Source of the DNA: Lachnospiraceae bacterium
Lineage (GTDB): Bacteria; Bacillota; Clostridia; Lachnospirales; Lachnospiraceae
NCBI GenBank assembly: GCA_017618195.1
Contig: JAFZUW010000070.1
Span: 62,001-126,000, forward strand
Direction of reading: 5' to 3'
Length of the DNA: 64,000 nt
Part shown: positions 1-8,678 of the stretch, one piece after another
Layout of the letters: every line of letters begins with the position of its first letter
Numbering within the stretch: position 1 is the stretch's first letter
Program-made: the position numbers and the translations under genes
Notes under the pieces: model-generated
The model's database searches: none
What the model was told of the DNA's origin: nothing
What the model saw: only the letters and a program-made list of their open reading frames with translations

Positions 1-124
1 CTTCGGTAACTTCCGTCTCTTTATCGTTTTTCCGTTTCCGCTTTTTCGAATCTTCCTCCTGACCGCAGGAAACGAAGATCACGGCAAGCAATAAGACACA
101 GAAAATGATTTTCATCTTCCTCAT
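1..124 (-). CDS. Lipoprotein, N-terminal fragment (runs off window)
   Basis: The first 41 codons of a minus-strand gene that continues beyond the window edge. The translation starts MRKMKIIFCVLLLAVIFVSC, a short basic N-terminus, a hydrophobic stretch and a Cys at residue 20 after F-V-S, which is a slightly unusual but acceptable lipobox. The mature part begins with a very charged linker rich in Lys, Arg, Asp and Glu. A purine-rich AAGGGGA lies about 8 nt before the ATG at 122-124. It follows valS by about 34 bp on the same strand, so it may be read through from valS. The function cannot be told from the fragment. Confidence 0.7.
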   Translation of the reverse strand, partial: MRKMKIIFCVLLLAVIFVSCGQEEDSKKRKRKNDKETEVTE

Positions 125-158
125 CGCAGCTGTCCCCTTTCGTTTGAAACGATGATGA

Positions 159-2828
159 TTACTGTTTTCCGAGATGCGCAAGCTGTTCCTCTACCTGCTT
201 CATCATCGCGGTGTATTTCTCAAGTTTCGCGCGTTCCTCGGCGATCTTTGCTTCGGGTGCCTTGGATACGAAACGCTCGTTGCTGAGCATGCCGTTTACA
301 CGGGCAAGCTCGCCGGTCAGACGCTCCTTTTCCTTCTGCAGGCGCTCAATCTCCTTTGCGATATCCACAAGATCCGAAAGCGGCATATAGACGGTCGCAC
401 CGGCGATCACTACGGAAACCGCATCGGGCTCGATACCGGTCTTATCGCTCTGAACCGTTACTTCGCTTGCGCTTGCAAGGGATGCGAAGAAGCTGCCGCT
501 TCCCTCGAAGATGCTGCGGATGTGTTCCGAATCGGAAACAACGAATACCTTTGCCTTACGTGACGGCGGAACGTTCATTTCGCTTCTGCGCGCACGCATT
601 GCGGTAACGGCTGCCTTGATAAGCTCAACCGCTTCCTCTTCCTTCGGGAAGTCAAGAGCGGGGTCAAACTGAGGCCATGCGGAAATCATGATGGACGTAT
701 CGTCGGTCAGAACGCCCTCCGCATCCTTTAAGGTGCGGTAGATTTCCTCGGTAACAAACGGCATGTACGGATGAAGAAGCTTCAGGGACTCGGTCAGAAC
801 GGTGCGAAGCGTCCAGATCGCAGCCTTCTTCGACTCCTTATCCTCACCGTACAGGCGGGGCTTAACCATCTCGATATACCAGTCGCAGAACTCCTCCCAA
901 ATGAAGTCGTAAATCTTTCCTACCGCGATACCGAGATCAAAGTTCTCCATGTTCTCGGTAACTTCCTTCGTAAGGCCGTTGGCCTTCGAAAGGATCCATC
1001 GGTCGGCGTCGGTCAGGGAAGCCGGAGCAACGTTCGTAACCTTGCCGTCCTCACCCATCTGCTCCATATTCATCATGATGAAACGGCTTGCGTTCCATAC
1101 TTTATTGGCAAAGTTACGGCTTGCCTCCACACGCTCCCAATAGAAACGCATATCGTTTCCGGGTGCGTTGCCGGTTACAAGCGTGAAGCGAAGCGCGTCG
1201 GCGCCGTACTTGTCGATTACTTCAAGAGGATCGATACCGTTGCCGAGCGACTTGCTCATCTTCCGACCCTGCGAGTCTCTTACGAGTCCGTGGATCAGAA
1301 CCGTCTTGAACGGAACCTCGCCCATATGCTCAAGACCGGAGAACATCATACGGATTACCCAGAAGAAGATGATGTCGTAACCGGTTACAAGCGTGCTCGT
1401 CGGATAGAAGTATTCAAGCTCCTTGGTCTTCTCGGGCCAGCCGAGCGTCGAGAACGGCCACAGTGCGGAGCTGAACCAGGTGTCAAGCGTATCGGGATCC
1501 TGACGCATCGGCTTTCCGCATTTCGGACAGATTGCGGTCTCGTCCTTCGTTACAACCATCTCACCGCAGTCATCGCAGTAAAATGCCGGGATCCGGTGAC
1601 CCCACCAGAGCTGACGGCTGATACACCAGTCGCGGATGCCCTCAAGCCAGTGATAATAAGTCTTATCGAAATGCTCGGGAACGAACTTCGTCTTGCCCTG
1701 CTTAACCGCATCGATTGCGGGTCCGGCAAGGGGCTCCATCTTTACGTACCACTGCATCGAAACACGGGGCTCGATCGTCGTATTGCAGCGGGAACATGTT
1801 CCTACGTTATGACTGTAATCCTCAATCTTCGTAAGGGCGCCGCAAGCCTGGAGGTCCTTTACAATGGCCTCACGCGCTTCGTAGCGGTCCATTCCGGCGT
1901 ATTTCGGATAATCGTCAACGATCTTGGCGTCGGGCGTCAGAACGTTCACTACTTCGAGATTATGGCGGAGACCTACCTCATAGTCGTTCGGGTCATGTGC
2001 GGGCGTAATCTTAACTACGCCGGTACCGAATTCCATGTCAACATAGTCGTCTGCGATAACCGGGATCTGACGGCCTACGAGCGGAAGCGTGATCATCTTG
2101 CCTACGCAGTCCTTGTAGCGCTCATCGTTCGGATTTACCGCAACGGCGGTATCGCCGAGCATCGTCTCGGGACGGGTCGTAGCCATCTCAATGTAGCCGC
2201 TTCCGTCGGTATAAGGATAACGCAAATGCCAGAAATGGCCTGCCTGATCCTCATAGTTAACCTCGGCATCGGAAATTGCCGTAAGGCAGTGCGGACACCA
2301 GTTTCCGATACGGTTTCCGCGGTAGATAAGACCCTTGTTGTAAAGGTTTACGAATACTTCCTTAACGGCCTTGTTGCAGCCCTCATCCATCGTGAAACGC
2401 TCACGGTCCCAGTCACAGGAGGAGCCCATCTTCTTAAGCTGCGATACGATGCGGCCGCCGTACTGGCGCTTCCATTCCCATGCTCTCTCGAGGAACTTCT
2501 CACGGCCGATGTCCTCTTTCTTGATGCCTTCCTGTGCCATAGCCGCAACGATCTTCGCCTCGGTCGCGATCGAAGCGTGGTCGGTGCCGGGAAGCCACAG
2601 TGTCTCATAGCCCTGCATTCTCTTAAAACGGATCAGGATGTCCTGCAGCGTGTTATCAAGGGCATGGCCCATGTGCAGCTGTCCGGTGATGTTCGGCGGC
2701 GGAATTACGATCGTGTAAGGCTTCTTGTCCGGGCGAACTTCGGCATGGAAATACTTCTTGTCCTGCCAGAACTGATACAGTCTGTCTTCAATCCCTTTGG
2801 GATCATAGGTCTTTGCTAGTTCTTTCAT
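159..2828 (-). CDS. valS: Valyl-tRNA synthetase
   Basis: Class I aminoacyl-tRNA synthetase that charges tRNA-Val with valine in the cytoplasm. At 889 aa it has the usual bacterial ValRS length. The ATP-binding HIGH motif is HMGH at residues 52-55 (after PPPNITGQL) and the KMSKS loop reads RKMSKSLGNG near residue 525. A zinc-ribbon-like CDDCGE...CPKCGKPM lies in the catalytic half, and the last 65 residues form the charged coiled coil (LVDIAKEIERLQKEKERL) that contacts tRNA in this family. A strong AGGAGGTATAAT site precedes the ATG. The T-box leader just upstream indicates control by uncharged tRNA-Val. Confidence 0.98.
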   Translation of the reverse strand: MKELAKTYDPKGIEDRLYQFWQDKKYFHAEVRPDKKPYTIVIPPPNITGQLHMGHALDNTLQDILIRFKRMQGYETLWLPGTDHASIATEAKIVAAMAQEGIKKEDIGREKFLERAWEWKRQYGGRIVSQLKKMGSSCDWDRERFTMDEGCNKAVKEVFVNLYNKGLIYRGNRIGNWCPHCLTAISDAEVNYEDQAGHFWHLRYPYTDGSGYIEMATTRPETMLGDTAVAVNPNDERYKDCVGKMITLPLVGRQIPVIADDYVDMEFGTGVVKITPAHDPNDYEVGLRHNLEVVNVLTPDAKIVDDYPKYAGMDRYEAREAIVKDLQACGALTKIEDYSHNVGTCSRCNTTIEPRVSMQWYVKMEPLAGPAIDAVKQGKTKFVPEHFDKTYYHWLEGIRDWCISRQLWWGHRIPAFYCDDCGEMVVTKDETAICPKCGKPMRQDPDTLDTWFSSALWPFSTLGWPEKTKELEYFYPTSTLVTGYDIIFFWVIRMMFSGLEHMGEVPFKTVLIHGLVRDSQGRKMSKSLGNGIDPLEVIDKYGADALRFTLVTGNAPGNDMRFYWERVEASRNFANKVWNASRFIMMNMEQMGEDGKVTNVAPASLTDADRWILSKANGLTKEVTENMENFDLGIAVGKIYDFIWEEFCDWYIEMVKPRLYGEDKESKKAAIWTLRTVLTESLKLLHPYMPFVTEEIYRTLKDAEGVLTDDTSIMISAWPQFDPALDFPKEEEAVELIKAAVTAMRARRSEMNVPPSRKAKVFVVSDSEHIRSIFEGSGSFFASLASASEVTVQSDKTGIEPDAVSVVIAGATVYMPLSDLVDIAKEIERLQKEKERLTGELARVNGMLSNERFVSKAPEAKIAEERAKLEKYTAMMKQVEEQLAHLGKQ

Positions 2829-2839
2829 ATTATACCTCC

Positions 2840-3120
2840 TGAAATCAGAAACGCCCCTCGTCGTATAAGGACGAGGGGCTGTCGTGGTACCACCTTATTT
2901 CGCAGCGGATGCTGCCTCTTTACGCCGCTCAACTAAGCAGCTCATCGTTAACGGGATTACCCGGAGACCTCTACTTCACTGGGGTTCGAAATCTCAGCTC
3001 CGAAGCTACTTCCGCTCCTCCGTTTCCGAACCGGTCTTTCAGCCTTGAACCGGTCTCTCTGGCGGTCGGTTGAAACGTACTCCTCTTCATCTCAGCCTTT
3101 GTGTGAATCAATTATGGACA
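2840..3120 (-). promoter_or_regulatory. T-box leader of valS with intrinsic terminator
   Basis: Minus-strand 5' leader between the valS promoter and gene. The T-box antiterminator core AAGGTGGTACCACG lies at about 2881-2897; its UGGU can pair with the ACCA end of tRNA-Val. It is followed by a GC-rich hairpin, CCCCTCGTCC...GACGAGGGG (2846-2879), which serves as terminator. Upstream, GGCUGAGAUGAAGAGGAGUA and CUUCGGAGCUGAG can form the Stem I base with a GA-rich kink-turn, which places a GUA (Val) triplet at 3007-3009 as the candidate specifier. The apical GNUG-type loop is not resolved by eye. Confidence 0.93.
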
Positions 3121-3121
3121 T

Positions 3122-3151
3122 ACTTTACCCCATCGGCGGGGGATTTGTCAA
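3122..3151 (-). promoter_or_regulatory. Sigma-A-type promoter for valS leader
   Basis: On the minus strand TTGACA (3146-3151), an 18-nt spacer and TAAAGT (3122-3127) lie just upstream of the T-box leader. The position fits transcription start a few bases before the Stem I sequence. Confidence 0.7.
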
Positions 3152-3214
3152 GCAAATTCTCCGAAGGGCGCCGTAACATTTGAAAAAACTCCGCAACGGC
3201 ACGGCCACGTTAAG

Positions 3215-3243
3215 TTTACAAACCTTTTTCAATCTGTTACAAT
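3215..3243 (+). promoter_or_regulatory. Promoter of the STAS-phosphatase-ABC operon
   Basis: TTTACA (3215-3220), a 17-nt spacer and TACAAT (3238-3243), about 40 bp before the STAS gene ATG. This is a good housekeeping-type promoter and the only convincing one before the five-gene plus-strand run ending at 8573. Confidence 0.75.
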
Positions 3244-3282
3244 GATATTCCGTATAAAGAATTTAAAAAGGACGGGTGTGAA

Positions 3283-3579
3283 ATGACTATACAGAAAACC
3301 ATTCAAAACCAAACCCTGACCGTTATGCCCGAAGGGCGTCTTGATACCATTACCGCTCCGCAGCTTGAGAGCGAACTCCGTTCCTCCCTCGGCGGCATTA
3401 CCGAACTGATCTTTGATCTTGATAAACTTGTCTATATTTCATCCGCGGGACTCCGCGTCCTTCTCTCCGCTCAGAAGACGATGAACAAACAGGGCTCCAT
3501 GGTCCTTTTAAACGTCCGTCCGGAGATTATGGAAATCCTTGAGATCACCGGATTCGCGGACATTCTGACCATCCGCTGA
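3283..3579 (+). CDS. Anti-sigma factor antagonist (STAS domain)
   Basis: A 98-residue single-domain STAS protein of the SpoIIAA/RsbV type. Members bind an RsbW/SpoIIAB-like kinase when unphosphorylated and are inactivated by Ser phosphorylation. The hallmark region is DLDKLVYISSAGLRVL (residues 46-60), with Ser53 at the position of the phosphorylated Ser; the usual Asp before it is Ile here. AAAGGACGG precedes the ATG. The next gene, 27 bp downstream, encodes a phosphatase with its own RsbW-like domain, so both antagonistic activities needed for a partner switch are adjacent. No sigma factor lies nearby, so the downstream target is unknown. Confidence 0.93.
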   Translation: MTIQKTIQNQTLTVMPEGRLDTITAPQLESELRSSLGGITELIFDLDKLVYISSAGLRVLLSAQKTMNKQGSMVLLNVRPEIMEILEITGFADILTIR

Positions 3580-3606
3580 TTTCTGCCTGTTAAGAAGGAG
3601 TTACCG

Positions 3607-5940
3607 ATGAAGAAGACAATCTCCGGAACATTTCTGCGATGGCTGCTTCTGATCGTGGGTGTGGCATTTGCCGTATCCATGGTCTTTTCGTGGAGCCTTC
3701 AAACGCGTCTTTCCAAGAAAAGCGCGGTCAATCTGCTGCGGCTGAACATCGCGGACGTGCGGCAGGACGTCATCGACGCTTCCGATGCCAACCTTTTAAA
3801 TCTGACGCGGACCATCGCTTCGGAAATTGACGGCGGAGCGCCTTCGGATGTCGCCGGACTGTCCGTTCTGATGACGCGCCATGACGTGGCGGAAATCAAC
3901 GTGATCAACACGGACGGCATCATTATTTCCACGACGCATCCGGATTTTCTGGAATATGACATGCGTACCGGACGCCAGTCCGCAGAATTCCTCGGGCTTT
4001 TGGACGGAACCGAAACCGAGCACGTCCAGAGCTATCAGCCGATCTCCTATGATTCGAGCCTTCTTCGAAAATACGCCGGCGTATGTCTTAAGGACGGCGG
4101 CTTTGTGCAGGTTGCGTACGATGCCGATCGTTTCCAGCGCGACATCGACCACCAGATCATCGGTGTGACACGAAACCGTCATGTCGGTGAAAACGGGTGC
4201 ATCATCATCGCGGGCGAGAACTGGAACATCGTCAGCGACCGGAACCACAACGAAGGAAAGAACCTGTACGCGACCGGCATCTGGATCGACCGTCCGACGA
4301 TGCCCGAAGGCGAGGTTTTCATTTCGGAAGTATACGGGGAAACATGCTCGTGCATGTATGTTTTCACCGAAGGCTATTACATCATTGCCGCTCTTCCGGA
4401 AAATGAGATTCTTCTCCAGCGCGACACTTCGGTCCTTCTGACCGCAGGGCTTGAAGTTCTTGTATTTCTTGCGCTTTTTGCCGTGATCTTCCTGCTGGTA
4501 CACAAGCTCGTCGTAAACAACATCAACCGCGTGAACTCTTCGCTTTCAAAGATTACCGACGGTGATCTCGAGGAAAAGGTGGACGTCCGGTCCAATACCG
4601 AATTTGCCTCCCTTTCCGACGACATCAACGCGACGGTAAGCACGCTGAAGCAATATATTTCGGCTGCTGCGGCCCGAATCGACCAGGAACTTGCTTTTGC
4701 GAAGAACATCCAGCAGTCCGCTTTGCCGTCCGTATTTCCGCCTTACCCGGACCGTAAGGATTTCAGTCTGTTCGCAGCGATGGATACGGCGAAGGAAGTC
4801 GGCGGCGATTTCTACGATTTTTATTTCCTTGATGAGAACCGGCTTGCGTTTCTCGTTGCCGACGTATCCGGCAAAGGAATCCCTGCCGCAATGTTTATGA
4901 TGACCGGCAAGACCGTTCTCCGGGACTATGCGGAACGCGGCGACGCGCCTGCCGATGTGGCCCGTTTTGCAAATGAGAAGCTGTGTGAAGGCAACGACGC
5001 CGAAATGTTCATCACTTCCTGGATGGGTTTTCTTGAGACCGATACCGGGCTCGTCCGGTTCATCAATGCCGGCCACAATGCTCCGGTTTTGATCCGGAAC
5101 GGCCATGCGGAGTTCATCAAACAGAAGGTCAATCTCGCACTGGCCGCCATGGACGGCGTGCCGTACCGCGAGCAGAGCCTGCAGCTAATGCCCGGCGACC
5201 TGTTATATCTCTATACCGACGGCGTAACGGAAGCCGAGAACGCGTCCGAAGAACTCTTCGGAAACGCCCGGCTGCTGTCCGTTCTTTCCGGCCCTTCCGG
5301 CAAAGGAGAAGCCGCGTGCCGGAACGTCTGCGCACGGGTTAAAACGGCGCTCAAGGCATTTACCGGCGATGCCGCACAGTTTGACGATATTACGATGTTA
5401 TGCCTGTATTATGCAGGCACGGAGGCAGACGAGGCATTTGCGGACAACGTTCCGGCACCGGACAGGGAATCGGCTGAAAACGTAATCGGACCGGACAATT
5501 CCGAGGCTGAAACCGTTACCGCGCCTGCTGATTCCGCGTCGGATACCGTTACCGTTCCGGCTTCCGCGGAGCACCTTGCGGAGGTGATCGCATTTGTCGA
5601 AGCGAAACTGAACGGGTTCGGGTGCTCTGAACGCATAAAACAGCAGATTACGGTTGCTGCGGAGGAAATCTTCGTGAACATCGCGCACTATGCATACGGG
5701 GATGCGGCCGGTAATGCAAGCGTCTCGGTCCGCCTTGAACAGGGCGATGCGGTTCTTACGTTCCGCGACCGCGGCACACCGTTTAACCCGCTTGAAAAAG
5801 ACGACCCCGACATCACGCTCGGTGCGGATGAACGTCCGATCGGCGGCCTCGGAATCTTTATGGTAAAGAAAAGTATGGATGAAGTGCGTTACGAAAGGGA
5901 TAAGGACGAAAACGTTCTTACGATACGGAAACGCCTGTAA
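3607..5940 (+). CDS. Membrane sensor SpoIIE/RsbU-type phosphatase fused to RsbW-like kinase domain
   Basis: A 777-aa inner-membrane signalling protein. TM1 is at about residues 9-29, followed by an extracytoplasmic region of roughly 250 residues that looks like a Cache sensor, TM2 (LEVLVFLALFAVIFLLVHKL) near 285-305, a HAMP linker with a coiled coil, and a PP2C/SpoIIE domain with metal-binding GGDFYDF and DVSGKGIPAAMF. After a low-complexity Ala/Thr/Asp linker comes an HATPase_c_2 domain with N-box EEIFVNIAHYAY, G1 FRDRGTPFNPL and G2 GGLGIFMV. It should dephosphorylate the STAS protein in response to an external ligand, while the C-terminal domain can phosphorylate it. The presence of both activities on one chain is known in clostridia; the ligand is unknown. 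Confidence 0.92.
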   Translation: MKKTISGTFLRWLLLIVGVAFAVSMVFSWSLQTRLSKKSAVNLLRLNIADVRQDVIDASDANLLNLTRTIASEIDGGAPSDVAGLSVLMTRHDVAEINVINTDGIIISTTHPDFLEYDMRTGRQSAEFLGLLDGTETEHVQSYQPISYDSSLLRKYAGVCLKDGGFVQVAYDADRFQRDIDHQIIGVTRNRHVGENGCIIIAGENWNIVSDRNHNEGKNLYATGIWIDRPTMPEGEVFISEVYGETCSCMYVFTEGYYIIAALPENEILLQRDTSVLLTAGLEVLVFLALFAVIFLLVHKLVVNNINRVNSSLSKITDGDLEEKVDVRSNTEFASLSDDINATVSTLKQYISAAAARIDQELAFAKNIQQSALPSVFPPYPDRKDFSLFAAMDTAKEVGGDFYDFYFLDENRLAFLVADVSGKGIPAAMFMMTGKTVLRDYAERGDAPADVARFANEKLCEGNDAEMFITSWMGFLETDTGLVRFINAGHNAPVLIRNGHAEFIKQKVNLALAAMDGVPYREQSLQLMPGDLLYLYTDGVTEAENASEELFGNARLLSVLSGPSGKGEAACRNVCARVKTALKAFTGDAAQFDDITMLCLYYAGTEADEAFADNVPAPDRESAENVIGPDNSEAETVTAPADSASDTVTVPASAEHLAEVIAFVEAKLNGFGCSERIKQQITVAAEEIFVNIAHYAYGDAAGNASVSVRLEQGDAVLTFRDRGTPFNPLEKDDPDITLGADERPIGGLGIFMVKKSMDEVRYERDKDENVLTIRKRL

Positions 5941-5946
5941 AATGCT

Positions 5947-6786
5947 ATGAATCTACGGAAACGAACAATCAAACGCGGCACGGCGGCAGTTTTTGCGGTC
6001 ATCCTGTCCGTCCTTCTTGCCGGCTGTAAGGCGCAGCGGAACGATACCCCTGTTACGGATGTATCCGATCTCGGCGGACGGAAGGTCGGCGTCGGAATCG
6101 CCTGCGACACGGACTACGCGCTGACCGTGCGGAAGGATCTGAAGCTCGTGCGGTACGATGAACTGCCCGGCATTCTTCTTGCGCTCCAATACGACAAAGT
6201 GGACGTTATGGCTCTTGACGAACTGCTCTGGAAATTCACTTCCTATTCGCACGAAGGACTCCGGCTCGTCACGCCTGCATTCGGCACTTCCGGCTACACA
6301 ATCTACTTCCGGAGTAATCTAAAGACGGTACGTGACGAATTTAACGAATTTCTGTCGCAGTACCGGCAAACCGAAGAATATGCCGCATTTCTGAACCGTC
6401 TGGAGGCATTTGACGGCGGCACCTACAACGGTCCGGACATTCCGCTTACGGGAACCGGACGCGAGCTCCGCGTTGCCGTTGACGCATCGGGCTTCCCGCG
6501 GTCTTTCGCCGAGGCGGACGGAGGCGCGCCATCCGGTTACGATCTCGAAGCGCTGAAGCTTTTCGCGAACGCTTACAATTACCGGCTTAAATTCGTCATC
6601 TCAAGCTACGACGATATGATCTACGGACTTCAGGGCGGCATTTACGATGTTGCGGCAGGTTTTTTAAGCGATCTGCGGGATGCGGAATCGTTAAGTTCCT
6701 ATCTCTGCACAACCGATTCCCTGTATGAAGTACCGCTTTACTTCATTGAAAAAACGCAGAATGACATTAAACTGATCGAACACTGA
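5947..6786 (+). CDS. Amino-acid-type ABC substrate-binding lipoprotein with swapped lobes
   Basis: A 279-aa lipoprotein: basic N-terminus, hydrophobic stretch and LLAGC lipobox (Cys27). Residues 38-150 read like the second half of an SBP_bac_3 domain (LGGRKVGVGI, then VDVMALDELL, then YTIYFRSNLKTV), while residues 160-279 read like the first half (LRVAVDASGFPRSF, GYDLEALKLFANAY, SYDDMIYGLQGGIYDVAAGF). The order is thus the reverse of a normal periplasmic binding protein. It starts 6 bp after the phosphatase stop, and the permease follows at 25 bp, so it is the receptor of the importer. Substrate is not predictable beyond polar amino acid or similar. Confidence 0.85.
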   Translation: MNLRKRTIKRGTAAVFAVILSVLLAGCKAQRNDTPVTDVSDLGGRKVGVGIACDTDYALTVRKDLKLVRYDELPGILLALQYDKVDVMALDELLWKFTSYSHEGLRLVTPAFGTSGYTIYFRSNLKTVRDEFNEFLSQYRQTEEYAAFLNRLEAFDGGTYNGPDIPLTGTGRELRVAVDASGFPRSFAEADGGAPSGYDLEALKLFANAYNYRLKFVISSYDDMIYGLQGGIYDVAAGFLSDLRDAESLSSYLCTTDSLYEVPLYFIEKTQNDIKLIEH

Positions 6787-6810
6787 CACACTCTTGGAGG
6801 AACCGACCTG

Positions 6811-7491
6811 ATGGAGGCTTTTCTGCACAAACTCTACCTGACCTTCGTGAAGGACGAGCATTACCGCTTCTTCTTAAGCGGTCTCGGAACAACCCTTTTA
6901 CTCACCTTTGCGAGTTTTCTGCTCGGAACGGCTCTCGGCATTGCTATGTGCGCCGCGCTCCGCAGCAAGCGCCCCGCGGTACGCAAAACCGCCGGAATCC
7001 TTCAGACGTTCTTCATGGAGCTTCCGACCATGGTTCTTCTGATGATCCTGATCTATGTCATATTCGGGCGGAGTTCCCTCCCGGTTCTGATCATCGTCAT
7101 CCTCGGACTGACCCTGAAGGCCGCAACGTATCTTGCCGAAATCTTCGACTCGGCGCTTGATACGATCTCCGCAGGCGAAACGGAAGCCGCGCGGACGCTC
7201 GGAATGACCCGCTGGCAGGCGTTCCGCTACGTCGTGCTGCCGCAGACGATCGATGCGGCTCTTCCGCTTTATCAGACACAGTTCGTCGATACCCTCGAAG
7301 AAACTTCCATCGTCGGTTATCTGGCCGTCGTCGACCTGACACGCGCTTCGGAAATCGTTGCGAGCCGCACCATGGACGCGTTTATCGGTCTTTTTACCAT
7401 CGCAATCGTATATTTCCTCATCGGATTTGCCGTGAAGCGGCTGATCCGCCTTCTCGCGAAAAGACGCCGTAAAGGAGGTGTGACCGCATGA
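6811..7491 (+). CDS. Amino acid ABC transporter permease (HisM/GlnP family)
   Basis: A 226-aa membrane protein with four to five hydrophobic segments (first at about 20-45, [22 protein letters not shown]). The EAA loop that docks the ATPase is clear: [20 protein letters not shown] near residue 120, ending in LPQ. It has the normal length for this family. A Shine-Dalgarno TTGGAGG precedes the ATG, and its 3' end overlaps the ATPase start by 4 bp (ATGA), which implies translational coupling. Confidence 0.95.
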   Translation: MEAFLHKLYLTFVKDEHYRFFLSGLGTTLLLTFASFLLGTALGIAMCAALRSKRPAVRKTAGILQTFFMELPTMVLLMILIYVIFGRSSLPVLIIVILGLTLKAATYLAEIFDSALDTISAGETEAARTLGMTRWQAFRYVVLPQTIDAALPLYQTQFVDTLEETSIVGYLAVVDLTRASEIVASRTMDAFIGLFTIAIVYFLIGFAVKRLIRLLAKRRRKGGVTA

Positions 7492-8573
7492 TCAGCATCC
7501 GTAACCTTTCAAAAAGCTTCGACGGAAAGCCGGTTTGGGAAAATGTGAACCTCACCATCGAAAAAGGCGAAACCGTCGTGATCATCGGCGGAAGCGGAGG
7601 CGGCAAGAGCACGCTCCTACGCTGCATCAACCGTCTTGTGATTCCGGATTCCGGCGAGATCGTCATCGACGGGCAGAACATCCTCGCGCCCGGTACCGAC
7701 ATTAACGCGGTCCGGCGGAGCATGGGCATGGTTTACCAGCATTTCAATCTCTTCTCACATCTGTCCGTTTTGGAAAATATCATTCTCGCTCCGATGAAGG
7801 TCGCGGGAATGAGCCGTGAAGACGCCGTTACGGAAGCAAAGCAGTTGCTCGCCCGCGTCGGCATGTCCGGCAGGGAGGATGCGGACCCGAAAGACCTTTC
7901 CGGCGGCCAGAAGCAGCGTGTCGCCATTGCCAGAACGCTTGCGATGCATCCCGACATCATCCTGTTCGACGAGCCGACAAGCGCGCTCGATCCGACCATG
8001 GTGGACGAGGTGGAAGCCGTGATCCGTTCCCTTGCGGAGGACGGCATTACCGGAATCATCGTTACGCATGACCTCCGGTTCGCGAGGCGGATCGCATCCC
8101 GCGTCGTATTTCTCGCAGATCAGGGAATCTGCGAGGAAGGTACGCCCGAGCAGATCTTCGACCATCCCGCGAAGGTGCAGACGCAGCGCTTCCTGTACCG
8201 CTCCAGAATGTACGAACGCGAGCTTACGCCGGACGCACTCGACCTCTACGCGCTTGCAAGCGAGCTGCGGGCTTTCCTGCACCGCTATGAATTTGAGAAG
8301 AAACAGGAGAAGCTCCTTCCCGTATTGTGCGACGAGCTGTTATACCCCGTTTTGAAGCATTCCGAGGTCCCCGCCGAAAGCGCCTGTCTCAGACTCCTAT
8401 GCAGCGAAACAAGCAGCCGCCACACGCTGATGATCGGTTTTCGCGGAATCGAATCCGACCCGCTTGCGGAGCCGTATCTTGATGAGCTGAACCTGACCCT
8501 TTTGAACAATTTCGCGGAATTCGTATTTTCCCGCCGAAAAGATGACGGCTGGGAAGTATGCATCCAGATGTAG
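7488..8573 (+). CDS. Amino acid ABC transporter ATPase with extra HATPase-like C-terminal domain
   Basis: A 361-aa protein. Residues 1-245 are a standard GlnQ/HisP-type ATPase: Walker [10 protein letters not shown] (34-42), Q-loop, signature LSGGQKQR, Walker B IILFDEP and the switch His in VTHDL. The family normally ends near 245 aa. The extra 115 residues lack transmembrane or CBS features and instead align by eye with the RsbW-like domain of the upstream phosphatase: [18 protein letters not shown] (N-box-like), [17 protein letters not shown] (where a G1 box would be) and [15 protein letters not shown]. The ATP-lid Asp-x-Gly is missing, so it would be a degenerate binding module. This suggests cross-talk between transport and the partner switch; that is inference. 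Confidence 0.93.
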   Translation: MISIRNLSKSFDGKPVWENVNLTIEKGETVVIIGGSGGGKSTLLRCINRLVIPDSGEIVIDGQNILAPGTDINAVRRSMGMVYQHFNLFSHLSVLENIILAPMKVAGMSREDAVTEAKQLLARVGMSGREDADPKDLSGGQKQRVAIARTLAMHPDIILFDEPTSALDPTMVDEVEAVIRSLAEDGITGIIVTHDLRFARRIASRVVFLADQGICEEGTPEQIFDHPAKVQTQRFLYRSRMYERELTPDALDLYALASELRAFLHRYEFEKKQEKLLPVLCDELLYPVLKHSEVPAESACLRLLCSETSSRHTLMIGFRGIESDPLAEPYLDELNLTLLNNFAEFVFSRRKDDGWEVCIQM

Positions 8574-8586
8574 CCGTAAAACACGA

Positions 8587-8616
8587 AAAGCCCCTCGTCA
8601 GAAGACGAAGGGCTTT
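8587..8616. terminator. Bidirectional intrinsic terminator
   Basis: AAAGCCCCTCGTC pairs with GACGAAGGGCTTT around an AGAA-like loop, with T-runs on both strands. It separates the plus-strand ABC operon (ends 8573) from the convergent MATE gene (ends 8679). Confidence 0.9.
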
Positions 8617-8678
8617 CTTATTCTTTTCGGATCGGGCGCAATACAGCGGGAACTTCCTCGCGCCGTTCTCTCTTTCCG

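Noticed and set aside
771-2819. Long plus-strand open frame (682 codons) opposite valS
   Set aside because: It is the complement of valS in a GC-rich region, with no ribosome site and no recognisable motif; valS is certain.
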